The position numbers and the translations under genes are program-made. Below the pieces are notes generated by a model. The model saw nothing but the letters and a program-made list of their open reading frames with translations, made no database searches and was not told the DNA's origin. From NCBI GenBank assembly GCA_943787205.1, contig CALSLN010000013.1, forward strand, positions 1 through 64,000: a stretch of DNA of 64,000 nucleotides, read 5' to 3'. The stretch comes from an uncultured Rhodospirillaceae bacterium (GTDB taxonomy: Bacteria; Pseudomonadota; Alphaproteobacteria; Rhodospirillales; Rhodospirillaceae). Shown here in pieces: positions 23,708-32,889 of the stretch (the first letter of the stretch is position 1; the number at the start of each line of letters is the position of its first letter).

Positions 23708-24706
23708 CTAGTCATTGGGGCGCAGGATAACTTTGCCTTTGCGGTCTTCGCCATCGCGCACCGCGTGGGCAAACGCATCCGTGTATTGATCCAGGCTGTA
23801 GGTGCCTGCAATAGCGGCTTTCAATTCACCGCTGCTGATTTTCTCCGCAAGCATGTCGTAGATTTGCTTAATCTCGGTCATGTCTCGCTTGGCCAAACCG
23901 CGCCCCGTACTCATGCCGGTCAGTGTGATGTTGTTGAAGAACATGTCGTGGAACGGCATCGTGCATGGCTCGCCAGAGATAAACCCATAGTTCACCACTT
24001 TGCCGCCAGAGGCCAAGCACCGGCCAATACGTGTTGTGGCATCGCCAGCTACCAAGTCCAGGCCAAGACGGAGTTCGGCTCCGCCTGTCGCGTCTTTTAC
24101 TGCTGCTGCCAGTTCGTCGGGTGTGCCGGGATCGACAACACAGGCATCGGCGCCAAGCGCGTATAGATCGTCAAACAAACTTTCACGACGCACCACATTG
24201 CAGGTTTTGATACCACGTTCTTTGGCCAGCACGATGAGGTAGCGGCCGCAACTTGAGTTCGCGCCGTTCTGTAAAATCCAATCGCCTTCTTTGAGGTCTG
24301 CAAAATCTTCCAGCAAGCAGACGGACGTCATGCCGTTGACCATCATCAAGGCCAGCTGATTTGCATCGCCGTCCGGTGCATGCATCGTCGTTTCTGCTTT
24401 TGTACAAATTTTTTGTGCGAAGGTGCCTGTCCCCCACCACGGGAAAACACGATCTCCAATTTTGAAGTCTGTTACGTCGGTACCGACAGCGCTGATTCGT
24501 CCGACGCCTTCGTATCCCGGTTGCCGCGGTAAGTCGTCGTGCTTAAACCCTTCGTCGCCGCGGAACAATTTGATATCGGCAAGGTGGACGGCTGAAGCTT
24601 CAAGGTCGATCACGACTTCATCGGCTGCAGGCTCTGGGTCAGGGAGGTCAATGAGTTTGACAACCTCTGCTGGGTTACCATGGGCAAAATGTTGTAGCGC
24701 TTTCAT
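23708..24706 (-). CDS. Medium-chain reductase, MECR/quinone-oxidoreductase-like (paralogue)
   Basis: About 332 residues, same family as the following gene. LPRQPGYEGVGRISAVGTDV, then DWILQNGANSSCGRYLIVLAKERG for the cofactor half, and NNITLTGMSTGRGL later. The Asn-Ser pair after ILQNGA is the MECR-type signature, so an enoyl-thioester or quinone substrate is plausible. ATG at 24706 is chosen because GGAG lies 5 bases upstream; an in-frame earlier start at 24742 lacks one. First gene of a two-gene tandem duplication. Confidence 0.82.
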   Translation of the reverse strand: MKALQHFAHGNPAEVVKLIDLPDPEPAADEVVIDLEASAVHLADIKLFRGDEGFKHDDLPRQPGYEGVGRISAVGTDVTDFKIGDRVFPWWGTGTFAQKICTKAETTMHAPDGDANQLALMMVNGMTSVCLLEDFADLKEGDWILQNGANSSCGRYLIVLAKERGIKTCNVVRRESLFDDLYALGADACVVDPGTPDELAAAVKDATGGAELRLGLDLVAGDATTRIGRCLASGGKVVNYGFISGEPCTMPFHDMFFNNITLTGMSTGRGLAKRDMTEIKQIYDMLAEKISSGELKAAIAGTYSLDQYTDAFAHAVRDGEDRKGKVILRPND

Positions 24707-24791
24707 AGGGACTCCGATCCGAGCGAATATTTGTCCTGACATCTACTAGCATGATGATAAGCGCGTTAGTGTAATCCTTTGTAACGCTCAG

Positions 24792-25769
24792 CTAGTGAGA
24801 CAACGCGCGGTTGAACGTCTGCTCGTCAACGTTTCCGCCAGATAAGATCAAACCGACAGTTCTGCCTTTTGCGTCGTGCGTTCCGTTCAATAGCGCCGCG
24901 AGGGTGATTGCGCCACCCGGCTCGAGCCGCAGCCCTAGGGTTTTGTGCGCAAACGATATGGCCTTGAGCACATCGTCGTCACTCACAGCATAACCGCCCT
25001 GTATATGTACGCCGTTGATTTTCCAAGTCAGAGCGCCCGGAGTTGGGGCGAGAAGGGCATCGCATATCGAACCGGTAAGTTGAGTATTGGTTTCTCTATT
25101 TTTTTGGCCAAGCGATCGCCGATGGTCATCAAATCCTTCAGGTTCCACGGAAAATAGGAGTGCTCCTGGGAAGGTGTCTCGTATTGCGATGCTTGTGCCT
25201 GCCAGCAATCCGCCGCCAGAGGCTGGCACGAGAACGTCGTCTAAAGGTGACTCATGCTCTAGTGCGTACTCTGCAAGTTCTAACCCCACGGTGCCTTGTC
25301 CGCAGATAATGTCTGGATCGTCATAAGGTGGCACAACGATGCGGTTTTCTTCTTGGGCAATGCGCCGACCAATTTTCTCTCGATCATCAAGGGCGCGGTC
25401 ATACAAAACAATTTCTGCGCCGTAGGCTTTCGTGCCATCCAGCTTGGCTTGAGGGGCATCCTTCGGCATGACGATCTTGGCGGAAATTTCTAGATCGTGC
25501 GCCGCCGCAGCAACGCCCTGTGCATGATTGCCCGTCGACCACGCCACTACGCCAGCAGCTCGTTCTACATCCGTTAATTGCTTGAGTTTGTTTGTGGCAC
25601 CGCGAAGTTTGAATGAGCCCGTATCCTGCAGGCACTCCGCTTTTAAAAAGATTTTTCCGCCTGTGCGCGCGTCCAATTCTGAATTCGTCAGGACAGGCGT
25701 TTTCTTTACTGAACCGGCAATGCGGTCTGCGGCTTCTCGTATCGCGTCGGCGGTCGGCAGGTTGGTCAT
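24792..25769 (-). CDS. Serine/threonine dehydratase (PLP fold II)
   Basis: 325 residues. The PLP lysine is in TGSFKLRGA, the Gly-rich phosphate loop is SGGGLLAG, and the cofactor pocket includes WSTGNHAQGVA. No C-terminal ACT domain is present, so this is the short, catabolic or racemase-like type rather than IlvA. It would convert threonine or serine to 2-oxobutyrate or pyruvate, or racemise serine. It also resembles the 3-hydroxyaspartate dehydratase group. The gene stands alone, divergent from the cobalamin operon. A start at 25769 follows ACCGGGATAT without a strong ribosome site. Confidence 0.82.
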   Translation of the reverse strand: MTNLPTADAIREAADRIAGSVKKTPVLTNSELDARTGGKIFLKAECLQDTGSFKLRGATNKLKQLTDVERAAGVVAWSTGNHAQGVAAAAHDLEISAKIVMPKDAPQAKLDGTKAYGAEIVLYDRALDDREKIGRRIAQEENRIVVPPYDDPDIICGQGTVGLELAEYALEHESPLDDVLVPASGGGLLAGTSIAIRDTFPGALLFSVEPEGFDDHRRSLGQKNRETNTQLTGSICDALLAPTPGALTWKINGVHIQGGYAVSDDDVLKAISFAHKTLGLRLEPGGAITLAALLNGTHDAKGRTVGLILSGGNVDEQTFNRALSH

Positions 25770-25843
25770 GGCCTAGCATATCCCGGTCCGGCGGAGACCC
25801 GCCAGCTTGACGTCGCAATGCACCGGCGGTAGGTAGGGTCGTA

Positions 25844-26020
25844 GTGAAGGTGTGTTCAGTCGCAAGTTCGTGGCTGAGCCAAAAGGGAATCCGGTTTAAA
25901 ACCGGAGCTGCCCCCGCAACTGTAAGCGGCGAGCCTTCCACCAAAAATGCCACTGGGGCCTAGGTCCTGGGAAGGTCGGTGGAATGGTGTTGACCCGTGA
26001 GTCAGGAGACCTGCCCTCAC
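25844..26020 (+). promoter_or_regulatory. Cobalamin riboswitch
   Basis: The stretch contains the conserved adenosylcobalamin-riboswitch core: GCTGCCCCCGCAACTGTAAGCGG (25907-25929), CACTGG plus GGGAAGG (25951-25974), and the B12 box GAGTCAGGAGACCTGCC (25999-26015). It precedes btuB and explains most of the 415 bases between the dehydratase and btuB. Cobalamin binding should reduce expression of the uptake genes. The remaining bases up to 26184 are the expression platform and ribosome site; I did not find an obvious terminator, so translational control is likelier. Confidence 0.93.
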
Positions 26021-26184
26021 AGCGTCATCTATCCAGTGGACGGGGTGTTCCAGTGGAGCGGTAAACCGTAGCGGTGACGCGCTCGAGTGGTGTCGTCGTC
26101 CTGGCTGCGGTCTTGGTTTTTATCCAAAGATCTCTCTCCGGTATGCGACGACGCCATAAGCGTCAAACCGATACGGAGATAAAT

Positions 26185-28128
26185 ATGACTCGAATTTCTT
26201 TTATGGCGATGGCCCTTGCGGGGGTTTCTCTCCTTCCTATTGCGGCAACGGCTGCTGATAAACCAATCAACATCCAAGACGAAATTATTGTGACGGCTAG
26301 CCGTATTCCACAATCGCGCCTTTCGGTGGGTGGTGCTGTGGATGTCCTTGATGAAAATGACATCAAAACTCGGCAACACGCTTTTCTCGGTGAGCTCTTG
26401 CGCGACTTGCCTGGCTTAGCGGTTAATCGCTCAGGGCCGGCCGGTGCATTCACTCAGGTCCGTTTGCGCGGCGGTGAGGCCAATCACACGCTCGTTATTA
26501 TCGATGGCATTGAAGCTGGCGACCCGTTCAACACCGGAGAATTCGAATTTGCTCACCTCCTGTCCGGGGGGGTCTCCCGTGTTGAAGTCTTGCGTGGCCC
26601 TCAAAGTGCGTTGTGGGGATCCGAAGCTATTGGCGGTGTGATTAATGTTGTAACTGGGCCATCAGTGGACACTGAGGGCCTTTGGTCTGAAGGGTTTGTT
26701 GAAGGCGGATCGTTCGGCACAGCCCGTGGCAGTGTTGAAGCTGGCTCTGCCGGATCGTGGGGCACCGTCCGTGGTAGCCTTGCCTATTCCGACATCTCTG
26801 GAATATCCGCATCCCCAACAGACCCCGAGAAGGATGGCTACGAAAACCTCACCGGATCATTATTCGCGACCTTCAAGGTCAATGAGGCTCTCTCTCTTTC
26901 TCTGTCAGGTCGTCACGTCAATGCAACTGCCTCGGAAGATTCTCAGGATTTTACATTTGGGTCCCCAACACAGGGCTTCGTCATCGATTCTGATGGGGAG
27001 CGTCAATCTGATCGTTGGTATGCGCGCGCGGTTGCAGACCTCTCCCTGATGGACGGCCAATGGACACATCAGTTGAGTGCTAATTTGACCGACACCAAGA
27101 ATGAATCGTTTTCAGGCGGAGTGTTCTCTTTCGGTTCCAACGGTAAAAAGTGGGATTTCGAATATCAGTCCAATTATTCATTCGAAACTGGGGGCGCTGC
27201 GTCGCACGCAGTCAGCGCGTTGATCGAGTATGAAGACCTAAGCTACGCGAACCGTGGCGCGGGTGGTGGTGCTGAAAACCAAAGCCAGACAGGCGAACAG
27301 AAGTCAGCTGCTCTTGAATACCGTCTTGATATGGCTGAGCAGGTGTTCCTGAGTGCTGCTATTCGATACGACGACAACGATCGGTTCGACGATGAGGTCA
27401 CCTATCGCATGTCGGCGGCTTGGGCGGTGCCTGATACTGGATTTAAGCTGCGTGGAAGTTACGGCACGGGTGTTTCACAGCCGAGCTTTTTTGAGCTCTT
27501 TGGCTTTAACCCTGATTTCTTTATCGGCAATCCAGACCTTCAACCCGAATCCTCAGAAGGCTGGGACGTTGGCGTCGACTATGCTTTTGCTGATGGCAAA
27601 GGCTTGGCCTCTTTGACGTACTTCGATTCCAACCTGGAGAACGAAATCTTCACAGACTTTGGGGTGTTTCCATTCACTGTCGATAACCGACTAGGAACAA
27701 GCACGCGGGACGGGTTGGAGTTTGCGTTCAGAGTCGACCCACTTGAGGTCATATCGCTCTCAGCCTCTTACACCTATACGGATGCCAAGGATGACAATGG
27801 TGGTCGAGAACTGAGGCGGCCTCGTCATATCGGTAGCCTTAACGCCACCTATCGCTTCTTAGGTAATCGAGCGACTGTTGACCTTGGTCTCAACTACAAT
27901 GGCAAGATGCAGGATAGCGAGTTTATTTTCTCAACACCTGAGTCTGTCGTCACGCTCGAAGATTATGTTTTGGGCACCGTTGCAGCATCTTACGATGTCA
28001 CGGATCGGGTTCAGGTGATTGGGCGGATAGAAAACCTGTTTAACGAGGATTATCAAGAGGTCTTCGGCTTCTCGTCCCCTGGTCTTGGCGCTTATGCCGG
28101 GGTCCGTATTCGATTGGGGCAGATGTAA
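26185..28128 (+). CDS. btuB: BtuB-type TonB-dependent cobalamin receptor
   Basis: 647 residues. A signal peptide (ending IAATAA) is followed by the TonB box DEIIVTAS. The plug has RLRGGEANHTLVIIDGIEAGDP and VLRGPQSALWGSEAIGGVINVVT. An outer-membrane barrel ends AYAGVRIRLGQM. Length and plug match BtuB. ATG at 26185 follows CGGAG; an upstream in-frame start at 26074 overlaps the riboswitch tail and is rejected. It heads the riboswitch-controlled operon btuB-btuF-btuC-btuD, so it takes up cobalamin or cobinamide across the outer membrane. Confidence 0.92.
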   Translation: MTRISFMAMALAGVSLLPIAATAADKPINIQDEIIVTASRIPQSRLSVGGAVDVLDENDIKTRQHAFLGELLRDLPGLAVNRSGPAGAFTQVRLRGGEANHTLVIIDGIEAGDPFNTGEFEFAHLLSGGVSRVEVLRGPQSALWGSEAIGGVINVVTGPSVDTEGLWSEGFVEGGSFGTARGSVEAGSAGSWGTVRGSLAYSDISGISASPTDPEKDGYENLTGSLFATFKVNEALSLSLSGRHVNATASEDSQDFTFGSPTQGFVIDSDGERQSDRWYARAVADLSLMDGQWTHQLSANLTDTKNESFSGGVFSFGSNGKKWDFEYQSNYSFETGGAASHAVSALIEYEDLSYANRGAGGGAENQSQTGEQKSAALEYRLDMAEQVFLSAAIRYDDNDRFDDEVTYRMSAAWAVPDTGFKLRGSYGTGVSQPSFFELFGFNPDFFIGNPDLQPESSEGWDVGVDYAFADGKGLASLTYFDSNLENEIFTDFGVFPFTVDNRLGTSTRDGLEFAFRVDPLEVISLSASYTYTDAKDDNGGRELRRPRHIGSLNATYRFLGNRATVDLGLNYNGKMQDSEFIFSTPESVVTLEDYVLGTVAASYDVTDRVQVIGRIENLFNEDYQEVFGFSSPGLGAYAGVRIRLGQM

Positions 28129-28133
28129 CAACC

Positions 28134-28979
28134 ATGACACTGGCGCGGTCCTTCATCGTCCTCCTAGGACTTCTGTGCACACCAGTGCACGCTGACGTGC
28201 CGCGCCGGATCGTCTCCATGAATCTGTGTGCTGATCAGATGGTGCTGTTGCTTGCTGAACCGGGAACGGTTGCCTCTGTAAGTTTTCTGACCGCTGATCC
28301 GCACGAATCACCCGTTGCCCATCTCGCTGCTGAGACCATTCTCAATCACGGCCAAGCGGAAGAAATCATTGCGCTAGAACCAGACCTCGTTGTTGCTGGG
28401 CGCTACACAACAACGGCAAGCAAAATTTTACTGCGCCGGCTTGGGTATCCGATTATTGAAGTTGATGTGCCGCCGACTTTTGCCGGTGTGCGAGAGGCTT
28501 ATGAGTCGTTGGGCGCTGTGCTTGGGCGGTCGGAGCAGGCAGAAATGCTGATGAATCGTCTAGACGATCGTTTCGCGGCGCTGGAGCAAAGAGTCGCTGG
28601 CCGGTCTTTGGGCTCTGTCCTCATTCTCGATGCGAATGGTTTTACGGTTGGTCGGCCTAGTCTTGTTGATAAGGTGCTTGCTCGTATTGGTTTGACCAAT
28701 GTTGCCGTGCAGCTTGGCGTCGGCGATTTCGGCCAAGTGACATTGGAGGCAGTTCTGTTGGCAGAGCCCGATTACATGGTTCGTATGTTGTACCGGCCAG
28801 ATGCACCGTCTCTTGCAAATCAAACGTTGTCACATCCTGCGCTCGTCAGGTTTCTCGGTGGTCAACCGATGGTGCCTGTGCCGCAATCCTGGGTGAGTTG
28901 TGGCGGCCCTTATCTGGCTGATGCGGCAGAGCAGGTTTTGAACGCCGTCATTGCTCAACAGAGCCTGTCGCAGCCATGA
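28134..28979 (+). CDS. btuF: Periplasmic cobalamin-binding protein BtuF
   Basis: 281 residues with a signal peptide (ending PVHA) and the class III binding-protein start PRRIVSMNLCADQMVLLL. It contains LEPDLVVAGRYTT and a C-terminal WVSCGGPYLADAAEQV. It delivers the ligand to BtuCD. Five bases after btuB, and its TGA overlaps the ATG of btuC. The NLCADQMVL opening is typical of the alphaproteobacterial branch. Binding of another corrinoid or siderophore is possible, but the riboswitch settles the assignment. Confidence 0.9.
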   Translation: MTLARSFIVLLGLLCTPVHADVPRRIVSMNLCADQMVLLLAEPGTVASVSFLTADPHESPVAHLAAETILNHGQAEEIIALEPDLVVAGRYTTTASKILLRRLGYPIIEVDVPPTFAGVREAYESLGAVLGRSEQAEMLMNRLDDRFAALEQRVAGRSLGSVLILDANGFTVGRPSLVDKVLARIGLTNVAVQLGVGDFGQVTLEAVLLAEPDYMVRMLYRPDAPSLANQTLSHPALVRFLGGQPMVPVPQSWVSCGGPYLADAAEQVLNAVIAQQSLSQP

Positions 28980-30007
28980 GTATGGGGGCAGCATATGGGA
29001 CGAAAGGATCACGTGAAGTTTCACAAGGCTTGCTGCTAGGTGGGCTGGCGGTGCTCGTAATCGTGCTGGCCATTACCTCACTCTTCGTCGGGCGTCTTGG
29101 TATTGGCGGTGTTGGTGATCTCTTGGCTGTCCAAGGACAAGATCCCGAGACGTTCCGCATTCTTCTTATTGAGGTGCGGCTTCCACGCACTCTTCTTGCG
29201 CTCACCGTCGGCGCGACACTCGGTTTGTCGGGAGCTGTGCTGCAGGGATTGTTGCGCAATCCATTAGCGGAGCCATTTATCCTTGGCGCGTCTAGCTCTG
29301 CGGCGCTCGGCGCTGTTATCGTGTTTTACTTCGGCGTTGCGGGCGGTTCTGCCTTCGCGACTCCTTTAGGGGGCGTTGCTGGGACAATGGTAGCGACGGC
29401 TGCCTTGCTGGCCCTGGGTAGCAGAGCGCAAGACCCGCTGACCTTGATTCTTGCCGGTGTCGCGCTCAATGCCCTAGCGGCAGCGTTGACATCTCTCGCT
29501 TTGAACTTGGCGCCAAGTCCGTATGCCGCGCTTGAGATTGTTTTTTGGATTCTCGGCTCATTTGCGGACCGTAGTTTAGACCATCTGGTTTTGGCATTAC
29601 CGCTCATGGGAATTGGATGGGTCTTGTTGTTCTCAACATGGCGCGCTCTTGATGCGCTCGCCCTTGGTGAAGATGCGGCCGCGTCTCTAGGCTTCAACCT
29701 TGCAGCGATTAAGGTGAGGGCTATTCTTGGCTGTGCATTCGCCGTGGGCGCGGCTGTCGCAACGACCGGTGTTATTAGTTTTGTCGGATTGGTCGTTCCC
29801 CACGTTCTCCGTCCGTTTGTCGGGTATCGGCCGAGCCGGCTATTGCCTGCCAGTCTCCTCGGTGGTGCCGCTCTGATGCTGGCTGCCGACATTTGTGTGC
29901 GACTGATCGATACCCAGTTAGAACTTAAGATTGGTGTCCTTACCGCTTTGATCGGAACGCCATTCTTTTTTCATCTGCTCTATGTGTTGCGTCGGAGTGG
30001 GCAATGA
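28976..30007 (+). CDS. btuC: Cobalamin ABC transporter permease BtuC
   Basis: 343 residues, FecCD family, about ten membrane helices. Family blocks seen: EVRLPRTLLALTVGATLGLSGAVLQGLLRNPLAEPFILG, and the coupling-helix segment TTGVISFVGLVVPHVLRPFVG. Ends with LIGTPFFFHLL, another hallmark. Coupled by 4-base overlaps to btuF upstream and btuD downstream. It forms the transmembrane pore of the cobalamin importer in the inner membrane. Confidence 0.92.
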   Translation: MSMGAAYGTKGSREVSQGLLLGGLAVLVIVLAITSLFVGRLGIGGVGDLLAVQGQDPETFRILLIEVRLPRTLLALTVGATLGLSGAVLQGLLRNPLAEPFILGASSSAALGAVIVFYFGVAGGSAFATPLGGVAGTMVATAALLALGSRAQDPLTLILAGVALNALAAALTSLALNLAPSPYAALEIVFWILGSFADRSLDHLVLALPLMGIGWVLLFSTWRALDALALGEDAAASLGFNLAAIKVRAILGCAFAVGAAVATTGVISFVGLVVPHVLRPFVGYRPSRLLPASLLGGAALMLAADICVRLIDTQLELKIGVLTALIGTPFFFHLLYVLRRSGQ

Positions 30008-30786
30008 CCAGCGGGGCGCATTTTGAGGTTAAAGACTTGAGTGTTGGGTATGGTGACACTCTGGCGCTTGATGGTGTCTCGATGTCAGCGAAGGGCGGTG
30101 GCCTCATTGGATTGATCGGTCCAAACGGAGCTGGGAAAACGACCTTGGTCAAGGCCATGGCAGGGTTGTTACCGTTCTCGCATGGCTCCATTCAGTTAGA
30201 TTCAATACCGCTCATGTCCTGGTCGCAAAGCGCGAAAGCCAAGAAGGTTGGGTATCTCTCTCAGAGTCGAACGGTTCACTGGCCTGTTACTGTTGAACGG
30301 CTGGTTTCGCTCGGGCGTATTCCTCACCGGGGCCCTTGGGATGGAGTTTCTGATGGGGATCTAGAGGCTATCAATAGGGCGCTGGATTTTGCCGACGTTG
30401 GCTCGCTTCGAACGCGTGCGGTGACAACTTTGTCTGGCGGGGAGTTGGCGCGCGTGCTTTTGGCCCGGGTTCTGGCTGGAGAACCAGCTGCAGTCTTGGC
30501 TGATGAACCGGTCTCCGGCCTGGATCCTGGTCATAGGTTGCAGGTTCTTGAAGGGTTGAAGGCACTGGCAGAGTCGGGGTGTCTGGTCATCGTGGTGCTG
30601 CACGATCTAACGCTAGCGTCGCGTTTCTGTGATCGAGTCATATTGCTGCACGAAGGTCGTATTGAGGCCGATGGAACGCCAGCGACAGTCTTGGTTCCTG
30701 ATACGCTAGCCAAAGTTTACGGCATTGAGGCCGTTACGGTCTCCCAGGGTGCGGAGCGGGCCGTTCTACCCTGGTCGCATATCTAG
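30004..30786 (+). CDS. btuD: Cobalamin ABC transporter ATPase BtuD
   Basis: 260 residues. Walker A GPNGAGKTTL, Q-loop near YLSQSR, signature LSGGELARVLLARVLAG, Walker B AAVLADEPVSGLD and switch His in VVLHDLT. Standard length for BtuD/FhuC. ATGA overlap with btuC. The final 4 bases overlap the stop of the convergent binding-protein gene. It energises BtuC. Confidence 0.92.
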   Translation: MTSGAHFEVKDLSVGYGDTLALDGVSMSAKGGGLIGLIGPNGAGKTTLVKAMAGLLPFSHGSIQLDSIPLMSWSQSAKAKKVGYLSQSRTVHWPVTVERLVSLGRIPHRGPWDGVSDGDLEAINRALDFADVGSLRTRAVTTLSGGELARVLLARVLAGEPAAVLADEPVSGLDPGHRLQVLEGLKALAESGCLVIVVLHDLTLASRFCDRVILLHEGRIEADGTPATVLVPDTLAKVYGIEAVTVSQGAERAVLPWSHI

Positions 30787-31703
30787 CGACGTATTTGATT
30801 GAGCCAACGCCAAGCGTCGGGGCCATTTTTGGGTTTGTCGTGCCATAAAATGTCAGCAATCATGGCTGCGCTTTCATAGACGGCTGGGGATGGTCGGTTG
30901 ATGTACCGGTTGCCATCCATCAAAGCCACTTTTCCTGCCTTAACAGCCCGTAGATTTTGCCAGTAAGAGTTAGATGCAAGGGCTGCCATCTCTTGCTCTG
31001 TCCTATCGAGACCAAAACCGCAGGGTGCAACGACGATGAGGTCTGGGTCCGCTTCTGCAATATCTTCGATGGAGACGTAGGGGGATGGCTCGCCATCTTT
31101 GGTGATGACGTTGGTCCCTCCGGCTGCTTCCACCAGGGCTGGAATCCAGTGGCCTGCCGCCATCGGTGGCTCAATCCATTCGAGCATGAAAACTTTTGGC
31201 CGTGGAGAATTAGCGGGTGCGCTTTCACGCAGAGTTTTGAACTTCTGCGAAAGTGTCTGCGTAAGATCATTGGCTTCGGATTCACGCGCGATTGCTGCGC
31301 CAACTTTTTTTATGTCATCCAGAACATCTGAAAGCGTGTTTGGGTGAAGCGAGATGATCCGAATATCGTGTTCAAGCCAATCACATAGAGCGGTTTCGAC
31401 ATCGTCTAGGCTCGCGGCGCAAACTTCACATTGATCCTGCGTAACGATCACATCTGGGGCCAACGTTTTCAGAAGATCTTGGTCGACGTCATAAACCGAT
31501 AGGCCGGACTTCACGATATCTTTTACGGCGGTATCTATGCTGAGGCTGCTCATGCCGGTGTCGAATCGTGCGCGTGTGAGAGCGGGCAGAGAGGTGACTG
31601 AACCTGGCCAGTCACATTCGTGGCTGCGGCCTACCAGGCTTTCTCCGGCGCCCAAAGATGAGACCATTTCGGTCGCGCTGGCGATTAGGGAAACAATACG
31701 CAT
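30783..31703 (-). CDS. Second BtuF-like cobalamin-binding protein, no signal peptide
   Basis: 306 residues of the periplasmic-binding-protein family PF01497 type. It opens MRIVSLIASATEMVSSLGAGESLVGRSHECDWP, then has APDVIVTQDQCEVCAA and a long alpha-helical linker. There is no hydrophobic signal at the start. Cytoplasmic relatives of this kind are widespread and annotated as cobalamin-binding proteins; many sit near B12 genes as here. The HECDWP motif is diagnostic of this subgroup. It may scavenge or sense corrinoids in the cytoplasm; this is not established. It converges on btuD. Confidence 0.82.
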   Translation of the reverse strand: MRIVSLIASATEMVSSLGAGESLVGRSHECDWPGSVTSLPALTRARFDTGMSSLSIDTAVKDIVKSGLSVYDVDQDLLKTLAPDVIVTQDQCEVCAASLDDVETALCDWLEHDIRIISLHPNTLSDVLDDIKKVGAAIARESEANDLTQTLSQKFKTLRESAPANSPRPKVFMLEWIEPPMAAGHWIPALVEAAGGTNVITKDGEPSPYVSIEDIAEADPDLIVVAPCGFGLDRTEQEMAALASNSYWQNLRAVKAGKVALMDGNRYINRPSPAVYESAAMIADILWHDKPKNGPDAWRWLNQIRR

Positions 31704-31728
31704 AACTTTAGCCCGCTAGTAATTTCGC

Positions 31729-32802
31729 CTAGCTGGTACGTTTCTCATGCTTGGCGATGACCATCTTGAGAGACTTGAATAGCTGTTGGCCGATTTCTCC
31801 GCCATCACCCTCTATGTCTTCTCTGATGACAGCGCGCATCGTATCGATATGCGCCTTGGCGATATCGAGGGCGGCGTCATCTTCTTTGCGAGGGAGCTTA
31901 GTTGCTTCGTAGAGGGATTTCGCAAAAAGAGTGATGAGGGGATAGCCAAACGTACCGCCTTGGCCGCGCAATTCGTGGGCAATAATATTGATCTCATCAA
32001 AGTTTTGATGGCGCTCGCCGCTAACAGTTTTTGCTGCAACGACTTCTTTTGCCAGTCGATCGAGATATTTTTTGGCCCAATGTATGAAGCCAGCAGCTTC
32101 ACGTTGAAGAGCGACTTCAGCTTCTGCAAGAATGTCGTCCGGGACGAAGAATTCTTGTCGCATGGCATTCGAGCCCATCTTTTCTTTCAGATGGTTCGGT
32201 AGCTTAAAGAGCCACACATCACTTGCTTTTTCAGGCTTCGCAACTTTGTCCTTCGAGTACACGATAGTTGCATGATCTTCTGTCTCGGCACGTTGCTCTT
32301 TGCCACCTGGTGGGTCGAGTCTGCGGCGCCTACGATCCGGCCCGTAATAATTCTGGGTGACGACAAACTGCCGAGGCTTATCAATCATCCGCTGAATCGT
32401 TTTGTAGAGAGAATCGACAGAGAACGGTTTGCCCATGAATTCGTGCATGCCGTGATCCCGTGCGGATTGGACATGATGCAAATCCGCTGCGCCCGAAACC
32501 ATAATGAATGGCATGAACCGGTTTGGAGATTCTTTAAAGGACCTCAACCACTGCAGCATAATGAGGCCGTTAATAGGCGCCATAATGAAGTCGGAGATCA
32601 CGAAGTCGATAGGGCGCGAGGCTCCGACATTAGGGTGTGTCATTTTTAAAATCTCAATGGCTTCTTTGCCATTTTTGGCCGTCAGCAACTGTACGAAGCC
32701 GAGGCTGCGCAATGCTTTGCACATGACATCAAGCATGTACTCGTTGTCTTCGACAACCAGCACATTCAAGCGGTCTTGGCCGAGGTTTTCTTTTCTATCC
32801 AA
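31729..32802 (-). CDS. Receiver-domain protein with C-terminal HPt-like helices
   Basis: 357 residues. Residues about 14-135 are a CheY-like receiver: VLVVEDNEYM, the phospho-acceptor Asp in VISDFIM, SGAA for the Thr/Ser switch and MGKPF for the conserved Lys. A linker holds NYYGPDRRRRR. The C-terminus (about residues 225-345) is helical with INIIAHELRGQGGTFGY, the arrangement of a histidine phosphotransfer domain with a plausible phosphorylatable His. It is the last gene of a three-gene minus-strand unit with the cyclic-nucleotide protein and another receiver protein. Possibly an internal phosphorelay in one chain. Confidence 0.8.
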   Translation of the reverse strand: MDRKENLGQDRLNVLVVEDNEYMLDVMCKALRSLGFVQLLTAKNGKEAIEILKMTHPNVGASRPIDFVISDFIMAPINGLIMLQWLRSFKESPNRFMPFIMVSGAADLHHVQSARDHGMHEFMGKPFSVDSLYKTIQRMIDKPRQFVVTQNYYGPDRRRRRLDPPGGKEQRAETEDHATIVYSKDKVAKPEKASDVWLFKLPNHLKEKMGSNAMRQEFFVPDDILAEAEVALQREAAGFIHWAKKYLDRLAKEVVAAKTVSGERHQNFDEINIIAHELRGQGGTFGYPLITLFAKSLYEATKLPRKEDDAALDIAKAHIDTMRAVIREDIEGDGGEIGQQLFKSLKMVIAKHEKRTS

Positions 32803-32889
32803 CGGATTGGCCTTTGCGCGATGCTATTTCAAGCATCCGGGCGGCGCGTGTGCAAGCGTTGTGTGCAACGTTCTGTTTGATCAGAGTGA

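Noticed and set aside
25399-25953. Long minus-strand frame of 184 codons overlapping the dehydratase and riboswitch
   Set aside because: It is the wrong frame of the dehydratase and continues into a well-supported riboswitch; protein content is nonsense-like.
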